In this document: in pieces, positions 1 to 11,900 of the stretch
Layout of the letters: the number at the start of each line of letters is the position of its first letter
Numbering within the stretch: position 1 is the stretch's first letter
Assembly: GCA_010645155.1 (NCBI GenBank)
Contig: CM021319.1
Location: 5,125,073-5,189,072, forward strand
Source of the DNA: Tigriopus japonicus
Taxonomy: Eukaryota > Arthropoda > Copepoda > Harpacticoida > Harpacticidae
Length of the DNA: 64,000 bases
Reading direction: 5' to 3'
Notes under the pieces: model-generated
Database searches by the model: none
The model's input: only the letters and a program-made list of their open reading frames with translations
What the model was told of the DNA's origin: nothing
Made by a program: the position numbers and the translations under genes

Positions 1-242
1 GGAATTGGTACGATGGCATTGTTTTGGCTGTTTTAAAAACATAAATTGGCAGAGCCTACTGAAATAAAATTTGATGGAATCGACAAGTAACGGTGGCCTC
101 TTAAAAAGGAGCACAAAACATGAAATATGCAGATGTCAACAAAATACTGATTCAACTAGATAGAAACGTCAAAAGGAGGTAAAATCACTCAACGTGCGGG
201 TAAATTTTCAAATCTATAAAATTAGCTCGGTCCATCCAATTT

Positions 243-1393
243 TTAGTCCGTTCGAGCCACTTTTCTCTCGCCATTTTCTTTTCCGGGACGGTCTGAGATA
301 TTTGTGCTAATGGACGTGCAATGATCCCACGAAGGATCAGTCAAGTTCATGGGATCATGGCTGTTCATTGGAGGGGAGCCAATGTTTACACCACTAGGCA
401 TTGAAACAACGGGAGAAGGGACGATTGCACTTTCCGTAGCGGTTTTGGAGTGACTTGGTGAGCCTTGAACCGTCTCCGACGTCGGTTCCTCATTGGTTTC
501 CTCATTTCCTTTCATCATCATTTTCATTCTTCTCTCGCGCAACTTAATGATGCTCTCGTCTAAATCACGCTTCCCCGAATGGTTTCCCTCGAACGAATGG
601 ACTTTTTGACAGAGAGTGGTGTGGGTGGGGAAAGGTCCGGTTGGGGTTGGAGCCTCCTCCAAGTGCTCGCCAGCCTCCGATGCCGTATCGTGGCGCGGCA
701 ACGAAGTATTACTTCCAAAGTTCCTTTCCCTCTCGAACGGAACCACGGTGGGGCCTTGGCGATTGTCGTATTCGTCGTCGGCATCCTCAAAATTGTTGTT
801 GTTGTTGTTGTTGTTGCAACTGCGGCCATTATTACTGACAGAGGAAGGAGGATCTGCTGCCGATAAATAAGAGGCCAAAGCCGTCGGATCAAGCATCAGG
901 TTTTCTTTTTCAGGCTTGACCAACGAGCTGACTCCGGTTGGATGGGATCCGCTGAATGTCCCCAAAGTGTGGGCGAACTGGTTCAAGTGGTTACTGTAGA
1001 TTTGTTGAAACTGGGCGGCTAATTGCTCTTGAGCGGTACTCAAATTACCACTCCCCGGAGGAACCGCACCCAATGCAGCCAAACTGGCTTCTTCAGCCGC
1101 GCTCAAAGTTCTGGAGGGCCCAGAAGCACGTCGATCAATGCCTAAAGGCGACCCACGCATCGACAGCGTGGGTGAACGATCTCCATGGGTGGAATTAGGG
1201 TGCTTAGGCGGGGTGCCTCGAGAGACCAATGTCGATGACGACGATGATGATGAGGAGGCAATGTGATTGCCACCGTAAGTGGGTGTGGTTCCATCTCGGA
1301 ACACCACGGCTCGAATGACTTGCCGCACATGTTCCTCGGGCCAATTGCCCAACAGAATTCGTTGGGGTCGCCCTCGCCCCTTGGGTCGGAGTT
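243..1393 (-). CDS. bab: bab-like gene, terminal coding exon 5: AT-hook half of BabCD domain and C-terminal tail
   Basis: This is the last coding exon of the long isoform. It starts after a strong acceptor (pyrimidine run then CCCCAG, exon base 1393) and ends at TAA at 243-245. The first codon is completed by the last base of exon 4 (phase 1). It opens with ELRPKGRGRPQR, an AT-hook with a GRP core, followed by the WPEEHVRQVIRAVVFRD block that I associate with the Drosophila Bab conserved domain. In Bab proteins a pipsqueak motif and an AT-hook together bind A/T-rich DNA. The rest (to residue 845) is low complexity: a run of about eight Ser, a run of eight Asn (the GTT repeat near 793-818), and Pro/Ser/Glu-rich stretches, with no further domain I recognise. 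No minus-strand AATAAA is visible below 243, so the 3'UTR probably continues outside the window. Confidence 0.88.
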
Positions 1394-1458
1394 CTGGGGT
1401 GGAAAAAAGAATTTGAGAGAATGTTTCATTAGCCTTATTTTCCACCTTAAATTGTTAC

Positions 1459-1743
1459 CTCCAATTGTGGGAGAACCGTCCATGACCGAGGGTCCCAGCA
1501 TGTTGTGAACACGGTTGGCATAGAGCACAAACGTTGGATAGGGAATGTCATGCTTTCGAGCGGCTTGCGAAAGCGACAGACCATCTTGCAACACGGACCA
1601 GATGGCTTCAGCCATGGTTTCCGGACGCCAAGACTTCATCGGGCCTCGTTCGCGATATCGCATGGACTGAAGAGCCGAAGCATTTTGGTTCCAACATTTC
1701 TGCCACATCGATTGCAGTTGATATTGGTAGCATGAACTCGAAC
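1459..1743 (-). CDS. bab: bab-like gene, coding exon 4: pipsqueak HTH of the BabCD domain
   Basis: This exon encodes about residues 368-462 of the long isoform. The acceptor is GCTTTAG just above 1743 and the donor is GGAG|GTAACA, with the GT at 1458-1457. The exon is 285 nt and symmetric (phase 1 in, phase 1 out). The intron to exon 5 is only 65 nt. The core SWRPETMAEAIWSVLQDG and the following SLSQAARKHDIPYPTF are a classic pipsqueak-type helix-turn-helix, followed by the conserved YANRVHNMLGPS. This is the same order seen in fly Bab1/Bab2. Together with the AT-hook of exon 5 it forms a composite sequence-specific DNA-binding domain acting in the nucleus. Because the exon is symmetric, skipping it would leave a frame-preserving BTB plus AT-hook protein. 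Confidence 0.9.
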
Positions 1744-3950
1744 CTAAAGCGGAACAATAATTGAGGCTATAAACGCATGATGCAAAGGATACACGGAGTT
1801 AAAGTAAAGATCCAAGTTTTCCACGACTAATTCTCATACAATCGGAAAAATATTGCAAGCCGACAGACTATTCAAGGAGAAATCCTATATAAGAATAGTG
1901 TAAATGTTGACAGAAACCGGCTGATTTCCTACTTTCTACAGGTTTAATTCTACTGATCTACCTTCATTTGAAGACCAAGAGTGAAGTAAAGCAAAGCGAA
2001 TTTTTTAAAAATGATCTTCGTCATCTGTCGAAACGAAAGTGAGTTTCATTTAATCTAATAAGTTTCTTCATCTTTGACGTCACATAAAAGATTTTGTTTG
2101 ATGAAGTAATACTTTTAACAGATGCGGAATCTTTTGACACCACTTAGTCAACAAATGTGTAAAAGCATTTTTTTTAAATTTTCATCCAATATCCGGTAAA
2201 GAAAACATGAAACACATGTGCATTTGAATGTTTGAGTGAAATAATCAGTTAAGGATCTATTTGCCATGTGATATTGCATTTGGCTCTAAACTGCAAAGGC
2301 TTCGATTCAGTTTATTAATTCATATATTATTTAGCCAAACCATATGCGACACAAAAATGATAAGTGGAATCCAGCGAAACTCAACCAAAACTGTATATGA
2401 CGGCATCGTATGTGGAACTACCCAATCTTGAATTCATTCAACAAAAAAGAACATCACATATATCTTTTCGATACTAAACGATGGTGTTCGTGATTATGAT
2501 AATGATAGAGCGCGGCGATCTTTTCAATTTTAAGGCATCTTTCAAACTTTCAAGTACCAGGCCAGCAATAACAAATGACGAAAATTCGTTCCTTTTTCGA
2601 AATTGTACTAATAGTTCATCACAGTTCAAATAAGCTGAACAAACTTCATTCTTGGTCTCAATTTTTGTATGCCTTTCAAGAATCAAAACTTTTGACTTTG
2701 TGGATAAAGTTATCGATCAACTTGATTTCAAACTGAGTTATCTGATGAAATTTTTGGTGCCACTTGTTGGTTACAAGTATTTTGGAACAAAATAATTTTC
2801 ATTATGAGCACAGTATTTTCAAACCATTTTTTTTCACCCTACGGCAGTGTTTTCCTATCTTGTTTTTTCGGGACTGACATGTTTTCCACGTTTGTAAAAT
2901 GCGATTGTGAATAATAGTAATAATATCAAAATTATCAAAGCAGGCCGCAACTGATCAGTGTTGATCAATCATCAGCACTTCAAAAAAACTGGCATGAAAT
3001 AATATCCTTAAATCGTCCTGACCAAATTTGGGTACATTTCTTTTTGTTTTCACCTTCGTATTGGGCATCACTGGAAAATTATTCGTATGTCTTAACGCAT
3101 AGACCACGAAACTTGGTTAATGAGATTGTTGAGATATCAATGGCATGCTGGCAAACAAAACTTCGGATCTTCATAACAGCATAATTTTTGATCGCGTTTT
3201 CCAACGGAATGGAAGAAAAAAAATCTTCTTCCAGCCATCAATTTTCATATTAAATGTTTGACTTCTCCGTCATTTTCCTTTATTGAAATCCCCCTCACTC
3301 AAGCCATAATGAATTTAGAAGGAAAAATATCGAATTTCAGAGTCCATGAAAATTTATTGGAATGAGTGCGAGGCTTTTGAACGATTACCAGGTCGTCATT
3401 GCGGCTGCACCTGCAGAAGACCACCAGTCCGACTATTGGCACCATCCCCACTTTGCTCTACTGTGTAACTGGTTCCTCGTATGCGGCGAGGACCAGGCAG
3501 GCTACGTTTGTATGTATCCCGTTTGTACGGACGGACAGGAGGGAGGCAAGAGCGAAAGTCTCTCAAGCTTTGGACAATTGAAGAGCCATTATTCCATGGA
3601 TGAACACCTATTAATATTATTGTTAAATTAACGATCAAATTATCCGTAATCTCGAATTTCCATCCAAAGAAAAACACGCAAGCATGAGATTTCAAATCGC
3701 GCTATATAATTGAAGTAATTAAATTTTGAATGTCAAGTTTGTTCAATTGAGGATACGTATGTTCAAATAGATTCAAGCCCCCTCGCGAAATGTTGGAATC
3801 TTTCTCAAAACTGGAACAAAAGCACGAAAAATACTTAAAATAATATGTTCACTATTGTAAAACACTCTGTAACCTTTGTATTAAATGTACTGCCAATTTG
3901 CATCACGAGTTGCAGTTTTTTTATTTTTGCAGATAAACCAACTTCTAGAA

Positions 3951-4205
3951 CAGGGGTAGGCAACCGGTGGGACGCAGCTCTCATGTGGGCCCAAGGGTAG
4001 TCTTTGATGGGCCCAGGAGCTATGGGGAAAGTCCAAAATAGTGGGCCCGCGAGCCATCCATGGTCCTGTACTCGTGGGCCCAAAGCGCAGCGCTTTGATC
4101 GTTGATTTGTGGGCCCCTGAACCTACCAACGTCTGTTTGGTGGGCCCCTGACAACATGTAATCAAATTTGTTGGGCCTTGACCCAAAAGTGGTTGCCCTT
4201 CCCTG
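3951..4205. mobile_element. hAT-type MITE (255 bp)
   Basis: The left end CAGGGGTAGGCAACC and the right end GGTTGCCCTTCCCTG form terminal inverted repeats of the hAT type. Flanking 8-bp direct repeats are TTCTAGAA (3943-3950) and TTCTAGAT (4206-4213), an almost perfect hAT-size target duplication. The inside holds about seven copies of a GTGGGCCC motif, mostly 30-35 bp apart, and no transposase. Chance explains neither the TIR pair nor the duplication. Confidence 0.85.
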
Positions 4206-5042
4206 TTCTAGATGTGCTTTTCTTTTCTTTTTTTCTAAATATAAATGTTCTCTGTGTCATCATATGGTGAAAAATTGTGCCTGACAACAAAAACTAAAGA
4301 AGCTCATGGGAAAGAAGCAAAAAACTTGACCCTAGCGACAAGTGGCGTTTACGTGAAGCTTCAAAAAAGCCCAACAAACCGAGAAGCTCGAGAGAAAAAA
4401 ATGCAGGAAAAGGAGCCTTTCGATCTGAAAAATATTAACACAATAACTTGAGCAGTGCTTATTATGAAATATGACAACTGAATAGATCGGTATTGGTATG
4501 ATTTACTTGAACTGATTGCACAATCGAATTTCTTTGCAATTTGGAGTTCCTGAGTTGATGGTGGCGAAAACAACGGCAAACAATGGCAGCTTCAAAAAAC
4601 GCCAACAACTGAGCCTAGTTTTCGCTTCTTTCCCATGAGCTTCTTTAACAAATACCATATCAGGTACAACCATAGATATGTATAGATACGAGATACTTGG
4701 TTTTGGCAGGCCAATGGCTGAAAAATGGTTGCGTGAATTTGTTGCCCTCTATTTGTTAAACAGAATACATAAGAGGTGATCATCTATTGATGTTATTTGA
4801 GGCAGGGCTAGACAAATTGCAAATGATTTTCATGATCAACCCTTTCTTCAAAGACTGGATGGAGTGAACCAACCCTGAGAGTGAAATTTGACTATGACTC
4901 CCAGTAACTAGGTTTGAGTTAAGAGAGCTTGTTGATGGTTCATACTTCATTGCAACAGAGCAGTCCAGGCCAACTTCAAAAGTGGCCTACAAAACGTTAG
5001 GCGCGACTGGCCTAGTATGTCATATCTATCAATATACAGTAT

Positions 5043-5479
5043 GTGGGTACAACTGCCACTAATAAAGGACTCACAAGAACAACCGACTATCATGGGTTTG
5101 TTTTAGAAATTCGACACCCCCAACGAATGGTTGATAATGTACATTTAAAAAAAATGATCACTAGGAACATCACAGGAATGAGAGAGCTCTCGTATTGGGA
5201 GATACTCCAGAAGTTAGGATTGTTCAGTACAGTATTCAGAGAAGGTATGAAAGGAATCTGATACTGTATGTCTTCAAGAGCATTCATGGTCTCTGTCCTA
5301 ACCCAAGATTTGAGGTTAGTTTTAGGGATCGTAGAAGTTTCACTTATGCTCTGAGAGCACCTCCAAATCCCAAGGAATCCAGGCTAGTTCGCACAATGAA
5401 TTCCTCCTCTCTTCTTTATCGGCCTCCTTCGCTTCACTGCTCAATCTTTTGCCCATTAATCTTTGTCGGGAATATGTAG
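5043..5479 (+). pseudogene. decayed LINE reverse-transcriptase C-terminal fragment
   Basis: Two overlapping plus-strand frames (5043-5261 and 5195-5479) together resemble the conserved C-terminal stretch of non-LTR retrotransposon ORF2. One frame carries RNITGMRELSYWEILQKLGL, and the next carries QRRYERNLILYVFKSIHGL. In intact CR1/jockey-like elements these are consecutive (ITGMxxLSYxERLxxLGLxSLxxRRxRxxLIxxYKIxHG), so a frameshift separates them here. No catalytic core, endonuclease or 3' tail was recognised. The fragment is dead and unlikely to be expressed. Confidence 0.7.
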
Positions 5480-5586
5480 GTGCAGATCCTCTAAAAGTAG
5501 GGTTGGATCAATCTTATAACTGAATATCAATGAATCTTGCCAATATTCCACCCAAAACCCCGAAATATGTCATATCAGATCATAAC

Positions 5587-6163
5587 TAGGGACGGGCAAA
5601 TAGTGAGAAAGATTTCTGGTAACATGAAAACATTTTTCTGCCTTTTTGCATTTTTCGACTTGTTAGTACTGTTATATCCGAGCTTGGCCAAAATCGACAA
5701 TTGTAAAGAAATTTTAGGTTTTGAGAATCTTTAAACTTTTGAAAGAATTTTTAGGTTCAAAATCATTTGTTAGGAACACGTAGATCACGGATTGTCTACA
5801 AAATTGGTGAAATCTATTTTACGTTCAATTTTCTATTGATGTTTTTGAACAACACTCTCGAAGGACAAAATCGGTATTTGGTTAAGCCATAAAAGAACAA
5901 CGGTTCAATAAATTTCAACAAATTATAGGTACAGACAACCATGAGACCGCCTAAAGTATGGGTAAAAAGAAAAGAAAAATCAGAAGATTGTTCTTTAGTA
6001 TATTCTGAATGACTTTTCATCATTTTTTGATCTACGAAATCAAAAGAACTCAATTGCATGTGCGGCATTGTCTCTTCACCTCAAAACTGGTCTCAAATAT
6101 TATTCCTCGTCTTTGGATAACTAAAAGACTATCTATCTCATTTGCACATTTTGCCCATCCCTA
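5587..6163. mobile_element. non-autonomous hAT-like element (577 bp)
   Basis: The left end is TAGGGACGGGCAAATAGTG and the reverse complement of the right end is TAGGGATGGGCAAAATGTG, so the two are inverted repeats over about 19 bp. The 8-bp flanks (ATCATAAC and CTTAAAAC) agree at only five positions, so the target duplication is eroded. The same terminus recurs near 60473-60492, so this is a repeat family. The segment near 6063-6102 is shared with the long-TIR family described at 32705. There is no transposase. Confidence 0.6.
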
Positions 6164-6957
6164 CTTAAAACACTTTTCCTGATCAATCCACAATTCAAGG
6201 GTTGTTAGGATCTGTCAACAGTAACTGCTTGGTAGAGTAACTTTCGTCAGAAAATCAATTGTATTAATTATATTCATGATTTATTTGTTTCCAGGTAATC
6301 GCATATTTTATATAGCAGTAGAAAAAAAATCTACAACAAACCCCGCAAAAAATGCGACGACACAAAAAGGAGAATATGTAATTCCGGGAAAGCACCCTAT
6401 TTTCCCTATTGAGCAGAAAACTTTTTCAATTTGTCTATGAAAAACTAGCCATAAACTTTCTTTTGAAAATATCTCTTCTACAAATTTGCTTTTTTGTCGG
6501 ATCTTGGCTCACATCCTCAGCCGAACTGATGAGCATGTTCTTTGAGCCGAAATTTAATTTATTCATTAAACTAATGCTTGGCAAAGAAAAAATATTCATC
6601 TCCTCGCTCATCAAGTTCGTCATGAGAGGGGACTGACGTGTTTGAAGAATAATTAAATTAGAAAGCAAATGACGACCAGAAACAAGAAAGCTTGCATTTA
6701 AAGTTCCAGAATTAGAGAACCGATGTATGGCAAAAACAATAATGTTCTCTTTTATTGCTAATTAAGTTTTAGCATCACAAAAAGAAAAGTAACTTCACGA
6801 ATTGTTCTTAGAATAAACCTCACACAGAAATTGAGCTAAAATTTCGTTCTCATTTGAATGTTGGCCGAACGATGGTGTCCCTGCAGATTTTTTTTTCACT
6901 CAACGCCTTAATAAAACCCCATTCGAAGCTTCGAAGAGACATTAATTTAAAGTTTAT

Positions 6958-7035
6958 GAGTCGACTCCTCAAAGGTCGGTTCCGACTCCGGGTTGGTTCC
7001 TGGCAACCCGTGATCCGATACTCTGTCAGCTCATT
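6958..7035. repeat. copy of a dispersed TCGGTTCCGACTCC-rich degenerate repeat
   Basis: The text around GAGTCGACTCCTCAAAGGTC and GGTTCCGACTCCGGGTTGG is repeated with changes at 13325-13400. This is one of several islands of degenerate CGGATTC/CGGTTCC hexamer-like sequence in otherwise AT-rich DNA. Related islands are at 12905-13090, 52857-52975 and 58105-58310. No coding capacity is apparent. Confidence 0.55.
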
Positions 7036-7807
7036 GCCGATCCGGAACCAAAAATACAAAATGTCCCACAGATTTGATTTCATGAGCATTGGTCATGCAT
7101 TTGGTTGGTGAAAATTAATGACTTTTTGGCTGGTTATGCGCTAAAAGTGAATTTGCAAGACTTGAAGAGGATCTCGATGTACAAAGTAAACATGTTTATG
7201 CAAGCTGAGTTTTACTCCCTTAAAACCCTCAACAAAATGGAAATTGCTATAGTGATACTTAAAAGAAATCAATTTAATGCGCCTTTTCCTATTAGTAGAT
7301 TTTCTGTCAATTTGTAAACACTTTTTATTGTGTCGACAGAATCATGGCCAAAACGCGCAAATTTTTCTAGGGAGATGAAATGGGCATTTAGTCGCTAAAC
7401 AAAAAGGCCACTAGAACGAAAGCCATCTGTATTCGTGAACTTTAAATAAATTCAAATTTGGAAATGACAACGAATTTGGCGTTCCAACCCATGAAGAAAG
7501 ATCAGTTAAAAGAAAGATAATTTCGTGCCCTTTCTATGATAACATTAGTCGCTATCATTTTTTCGTCTCTTTTCTGGCAATGATATTAGTTTAGTTCAAA
7601 CTTGGAAATTGGTGTTCAAAACTGCCTGTTTTTACCCTAGAAATTGATGATCCACACACGCTTTCCACTCATTTTGTTGGATAATTCATGCCAGGAACAA
7701 TTTACAAAGAGAATGAAGTAAATGGAGAGGAGACAATAAAATATGTGACACGCGCAAACACACAAGATGACGAGGAAATACAACTTGTTTGGGGTACCTC
7801 TCCATTT

Positions 7808-7813
7808 TTTATT
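7808..7813 (-). promoter_or_regulatory. candidate polyadenylation signal for the short (exon 3) isoform
   Basis: The minus strand reads AATAAA here, 278 nt downstream of the exon 3 stop at 8091. It is the first canonical signal seen after that stop and is consistent with exon 3 being a true terminal exon. Such hexamers are common in AT-rich DNA, so support is only moderate. Confidence 0.4.
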
Positions 7814-8090
7814 GAGCCAATATTGAACACGATAAAGTTTTAGTTTTCTCAAGCGTTGAAGAGCTGGCATCAAACTAAAAGTACGAGGTCATTATCATGG
7901 TTCAGGAATCAAAAAATGAATTTGAACAAATATATTTTAGAATTATAGGTAAACTTACTGTAATAATAAAATGATTCAATTGGTGTGAATGTTTGGGGAG
8001 TGTGTGGAGCAGTAATCAGACTAGTTTGTTATAGCTAGTGACTAGGTGAAATAGATCTAACTGGTGGGTGTGAATTGTTTCCAAACGAGA

Positions 8091-8992
8091 TCAGTTCTCA
8101 TTGGAGTGTTTCAAAGTCTTTCTTGGTTGAGGTAGACTCAAATTTTGAGGATAGTTCAATCCGGGCGAAAGATATGAGTGAGGTGAATGAGCATTTAAAA
8201 AGGACGAGTACAACGTGGACAGATCGTGCTGCTGATGATGAGAGGCGTGAGCGTGGGCGTGGAACGAGAAGGGAATAGAGCCTGTGGCGCCACCGCACAT
8301 CACCGGACGTGAATGGGCGGGAGGTGGGAGGGCGGTTTCATTGCCACTTTGCCAACGGAGCAGGTCAGAAAATGTGTCGGAATCCAGATCAATTTTCGTG
8401 ACATCTCCCAAGGGCTGAGTATCGTCAAAATACAGAGAGATGATGGAATATTTCTTACAAAAGGCCCACCACCATCGAAAACCTTTCCGGAGGCTGAATT
8501 GGAACCGAACATTGCGGTTTTCGCCACGGACGGGAGATTCGTTGAGCATTTTTTCCACAAAGGACATGATGGATCGTAAACTTCGACTAGTTCTCCGATT
8601 GTAAGGCATCAAGCTGATCTCACAACAAAACTCTAGAATTAAGATCTCTTGTTCGTGACTCAATGAGATCTCTTCCAAGGCCTTCATTCTTTTGGATTTC
8701 CCCAGAATGTTGTCATAAAGGGTCCCTTTAGGAATCCCATATCGAGACGAGGCTTGCGTGAATCGCATTCTTTGGGTAATCACACAATAGATTGCTTCTT
8801 GCAGTTGTTCTTGACTCCAAGCAGGTTGCTTTGAGCCAGGTTTGTTGGGGGTAGCCAACTTGGACTTGATACTGCTTATCGAATTATTATTGTCATGGCT
8901 CTTGTCGTTTTGGGAAGAGGATCCAGACAAAGTTCCTTCAACAACTGGAGCGGGAGTAGTTGTCGGGATTTCTACCATGTCCATCGGAATAT
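8091..8992 (-). CDS. bab: bab-like gene, alternative terminal exon 3: pipsqueak HTH plus CENP-B/pogo-like HTH
   Basis: This is an alternative last exon. The acceptor TGTTTCAG ends at 8993. The first two bases complete a codon begun in exon 2 (phase 1, giving Asp), and the frame stays open to TGA at 8091-8093, giving a 667-aa isoform. After a Ser/Asn/Thr-rich linker, residues about 422-475 form a second, different pipsqueak HTH (QPAWSQEQLQEAIYCVITQR, then QASSRYGIPKGTLYDNILG). Residues about 478-557 resemble the CENP-B/pogo transposase second HTH, starting LSHEQEILILEFCCE and ending in RKGFRWWWAFCKKYSIISL, with the Trp/aromatic-F-KK(R)-IS signature. The tail is Pro/His/Ser-rich (HAHAHASHHQQH). 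No DDE catalytic domain follows. An internal donor-like GTAAGAA near 8455 is rejected because it would cut the second HTH. Homology to pogo is by eye. Confidence 0.8.
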
Positions 8993-11900
8993 CTGAAACA
9001 ATGGTCAAAACGCCTTGGCACAAAAGCAGCAATTCCTATCAAAGATGAGGAAAGTATTGAGGGATCATTCCAAGGCATTCCCGCTTCTTCGTTCGTCTGT
9101 CGTCCGATTTCCAAGTTTCACAGAATACCACGTCACCGTCAACTAATTGGTCCATTCCAGTCCGAAGAATAAGCTTTCACCACAAAGAAGAAGAAGAAAG
9201 AGGAAGGAGGAGAGATAGGCTAATAGAGGGAGATAAAGGTTTGCCACACACCATAAGTTAATTATCCATCGCTACAAGCGTGTTAGCCGGCCTTTTATTG
9301 TACTACTCATAACTACAAAACGACTAGGGGACTCTAAGCTTTCTCAATCATGGCAATAAATAAAGAACGTTCCAGTTTTTGTCACTAATTTCACCGCCCT
9401 TTAAGATAAGGTCAAATAAATCCATAGTGATAGATAAAATACTTGAGTTTAAAGAGCTAATTAAGAGCTCTTGCTCTTCTTGTACTTTTTGGCTTTTTGC
9501 GAGGTTGTGGATTCTTCGTGACCGCTGCAAGGAATGGGATTCCTTGTAATGTAAAGGATTCCTCACCGACAGCTTCAATTCGATCCTACAGGATTCGGAC
9601 CATTCGGACCTACGCCGTAGGTGGAAGCGCTTCCGCGACCGACACGCTTCTACGCACGGCCATTCTGGCTTACTTGAATATCGCATTTATATATCCTAAA
9701 AAACTAACACCAAAAGTTTGGCAGATTGATTTTTTTTGTTCTAACCAGACGGTCTCGTTTTTTTTCCATTTTAAGACAATTTGCTGCGTTTATTGTGTAC
9801 AGTGAAATAACTCCTCTTTCTCTCTCGAGGTTATGGAAAGAAATTTGATATTTACATTTCAATTTGTCCCCTAAAACATCGCTTACACCATATATTTTCC
9901 TTTAATTCAGAGGCTCTTGATATTTTGACATCAATGATGTTGATTTCAATGATAAATTACCCCCTTTGTGAATTTATGAGCTTCCATGATTCAATTAGTG
10001 AGCCTCAATAATTTTGCGTAACCAGGGAAATCTTACCCTGCCATCGGTGTCTTGCTCCACAAGGCATGAAAAAGCAAACCCTGCCATTTTGCCGAAGTTT
10101 AAGACATTTTATTATTTAAGATTTTTTCCCACGGGACGACGGTCAATGATTTATAACCATCAATATCAATGGCATTTTACTGACTCCTTCAAGGACTCCA
10201 GTTTAAGAACCACTACTTTAAATCAAATTCATGCAAACCCGTCCAAATTCTAATTTTTTTTTATCATTATTCCGTTTGTTGTTCGCCACCATCACATCAC
10301 ATCATTTTCCTTCAAATGCGGCGTTTGATAACAGAGCCACTATGCAAACGATTTCCAATTGCACCCAAGGATCATTTCAACCTGCCCAAACTCATTATCA
10401 TCTCTCCAGTCCATGATGACTTTTGACTTTGAGCCAATGAGCACCGGCATTAAATTCAATTTATGGCTCTTTTTGCCAAAGGTCAACATGCGAGTGAAAA
10501 ATGAAAATGATAAACAACCAACTCGTAGTCACTTCTTTTTTGAAAAGCTTAATTGGATTTTCTTCAATTCTCTAGGGACCAAATATTCTTTTTAAGGAAG
10601 GCAATGCATTTATGTACGGGTGGGTATGTAAACAGGGTTTGCTGCATAAGTGAGCGTTGTTAATAGGAATAACACGAAATGTTCAGAGGCGAATGGCGCA
10701 CTGTGAATTTGAAACAGCTCTCCCATTTATGGCAATAGAACTTCGATTCGCATTCACCAGTTCAGCTGTTCTCATCTTTTCATGCATTCTATAATATGTA
10801 GTAGCACTCCGTGGTATGGCAAGTTGTTTTTTGGTACTTTTACATCGATGACTTTAGTGAAAAAAAGCCTACGTATTGTCCTGGTGGAAATCCGTTCTTC
10901 CCACAATGATTAGAATCATAAAAAAGAGAGATGAGTGTTGTTGTCTTAGCAATTGGACATCTTGTTTTAACAATTCTACATATACTGCCTAGTTGTAACT
11001 ATTCTTTTGAAAATATTTGTAACAACTTGCGTAAATGTAAGCTTCAGCTACGATTTGTTTAAGAAAACAATGCTCTCATTTCTTTATCTGTTTTCTTGTT
11101 ACACTTGTGAATGTTTTATTTGTCATTCAAACTATTGAAAATGTATCAGACTTGGCAAGATTTTTCAACGGATTCATGAGCAAAAGCCCATTTGAATATT
11201 AAACTTGGTCCATAACACTAATTGAATGCACCGTCACTTTCTTGTTTGCTAAAAAACAACCTGTGATAGCAATAAAATACATTACACTTATTATTTTGGT
11301 TTATTTTGCATATTCAAAGTTCTGTTCAAATCATTCTTGCACAAGCAGTATGTTAAGCTAATCAGAAATTGAGGAACCACGCATGCATGCTCGCTGAGAT
11401 GAGTTGTGGAAAGCGAAGAAGCAAAAGTAGAACAAAACTGGGCTTTGTGCCTTCCCAACTTGCTCCTTAACTGACTTCATCTCAAATGAAGGTACTTTGT
11501 TTGGCTGACTCGATGGGTTACGACCGCCGTTCCATTTTCTCCCCTATCTTATTTCTAAAATTTAAATCTTTGGCTTGGGTTTCACAACGTAAACCCAGAG
11601 AAATGGAAGCGTCGGGAAAGTTAAACTACTCGTACATAAATAGTTGCTCATGAGAACTGCCTTGTTTTTCTGCAGGCAATGTACCGCGATGTTCAAGGGA
11701 TTAAGACTAAAGAAACTTTCATTGTATTTGTGCAACCAAATATTTGTGTTCTAAATATATTTGTTGTTCTTTTGCTATAACTACAAAATTATTGTGGAAT
11801 TTTAAGTTTTCTCAATCAAGTGGATGAATAAAATCACAACCATCTCTGAAAGTTTATTCAGGACAACTTTTTTCAATTTAAACGAGTTAAAAAAGTTGTT

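Larger units (their letters stand above)
1744..8090. other. intronic DNA between alternative 3' exons
   Basis: This stretch lies between exon 4 and the stop of alternative exon 3, so it is intron for the long isoform and 3'UTR or flank for the short one. Apart from the transposon relics listed separately (hAT MITE at 3951, LINE remnant at 5043, hAT-like element at 5587, GGATTC-type repeat at 6958), it is AT-rich with only short shadow reading frames. I see no further supportable exon. Confidence 0.7.

Noticed and set aside
8450..8460. Donor-like GTAAGAA inside exon 3 that could splice to exon 4
   Set aside because: It would cut the CENP-B-like helix in the middle, while the frame reads on sensibly to a stop 360 nt later.
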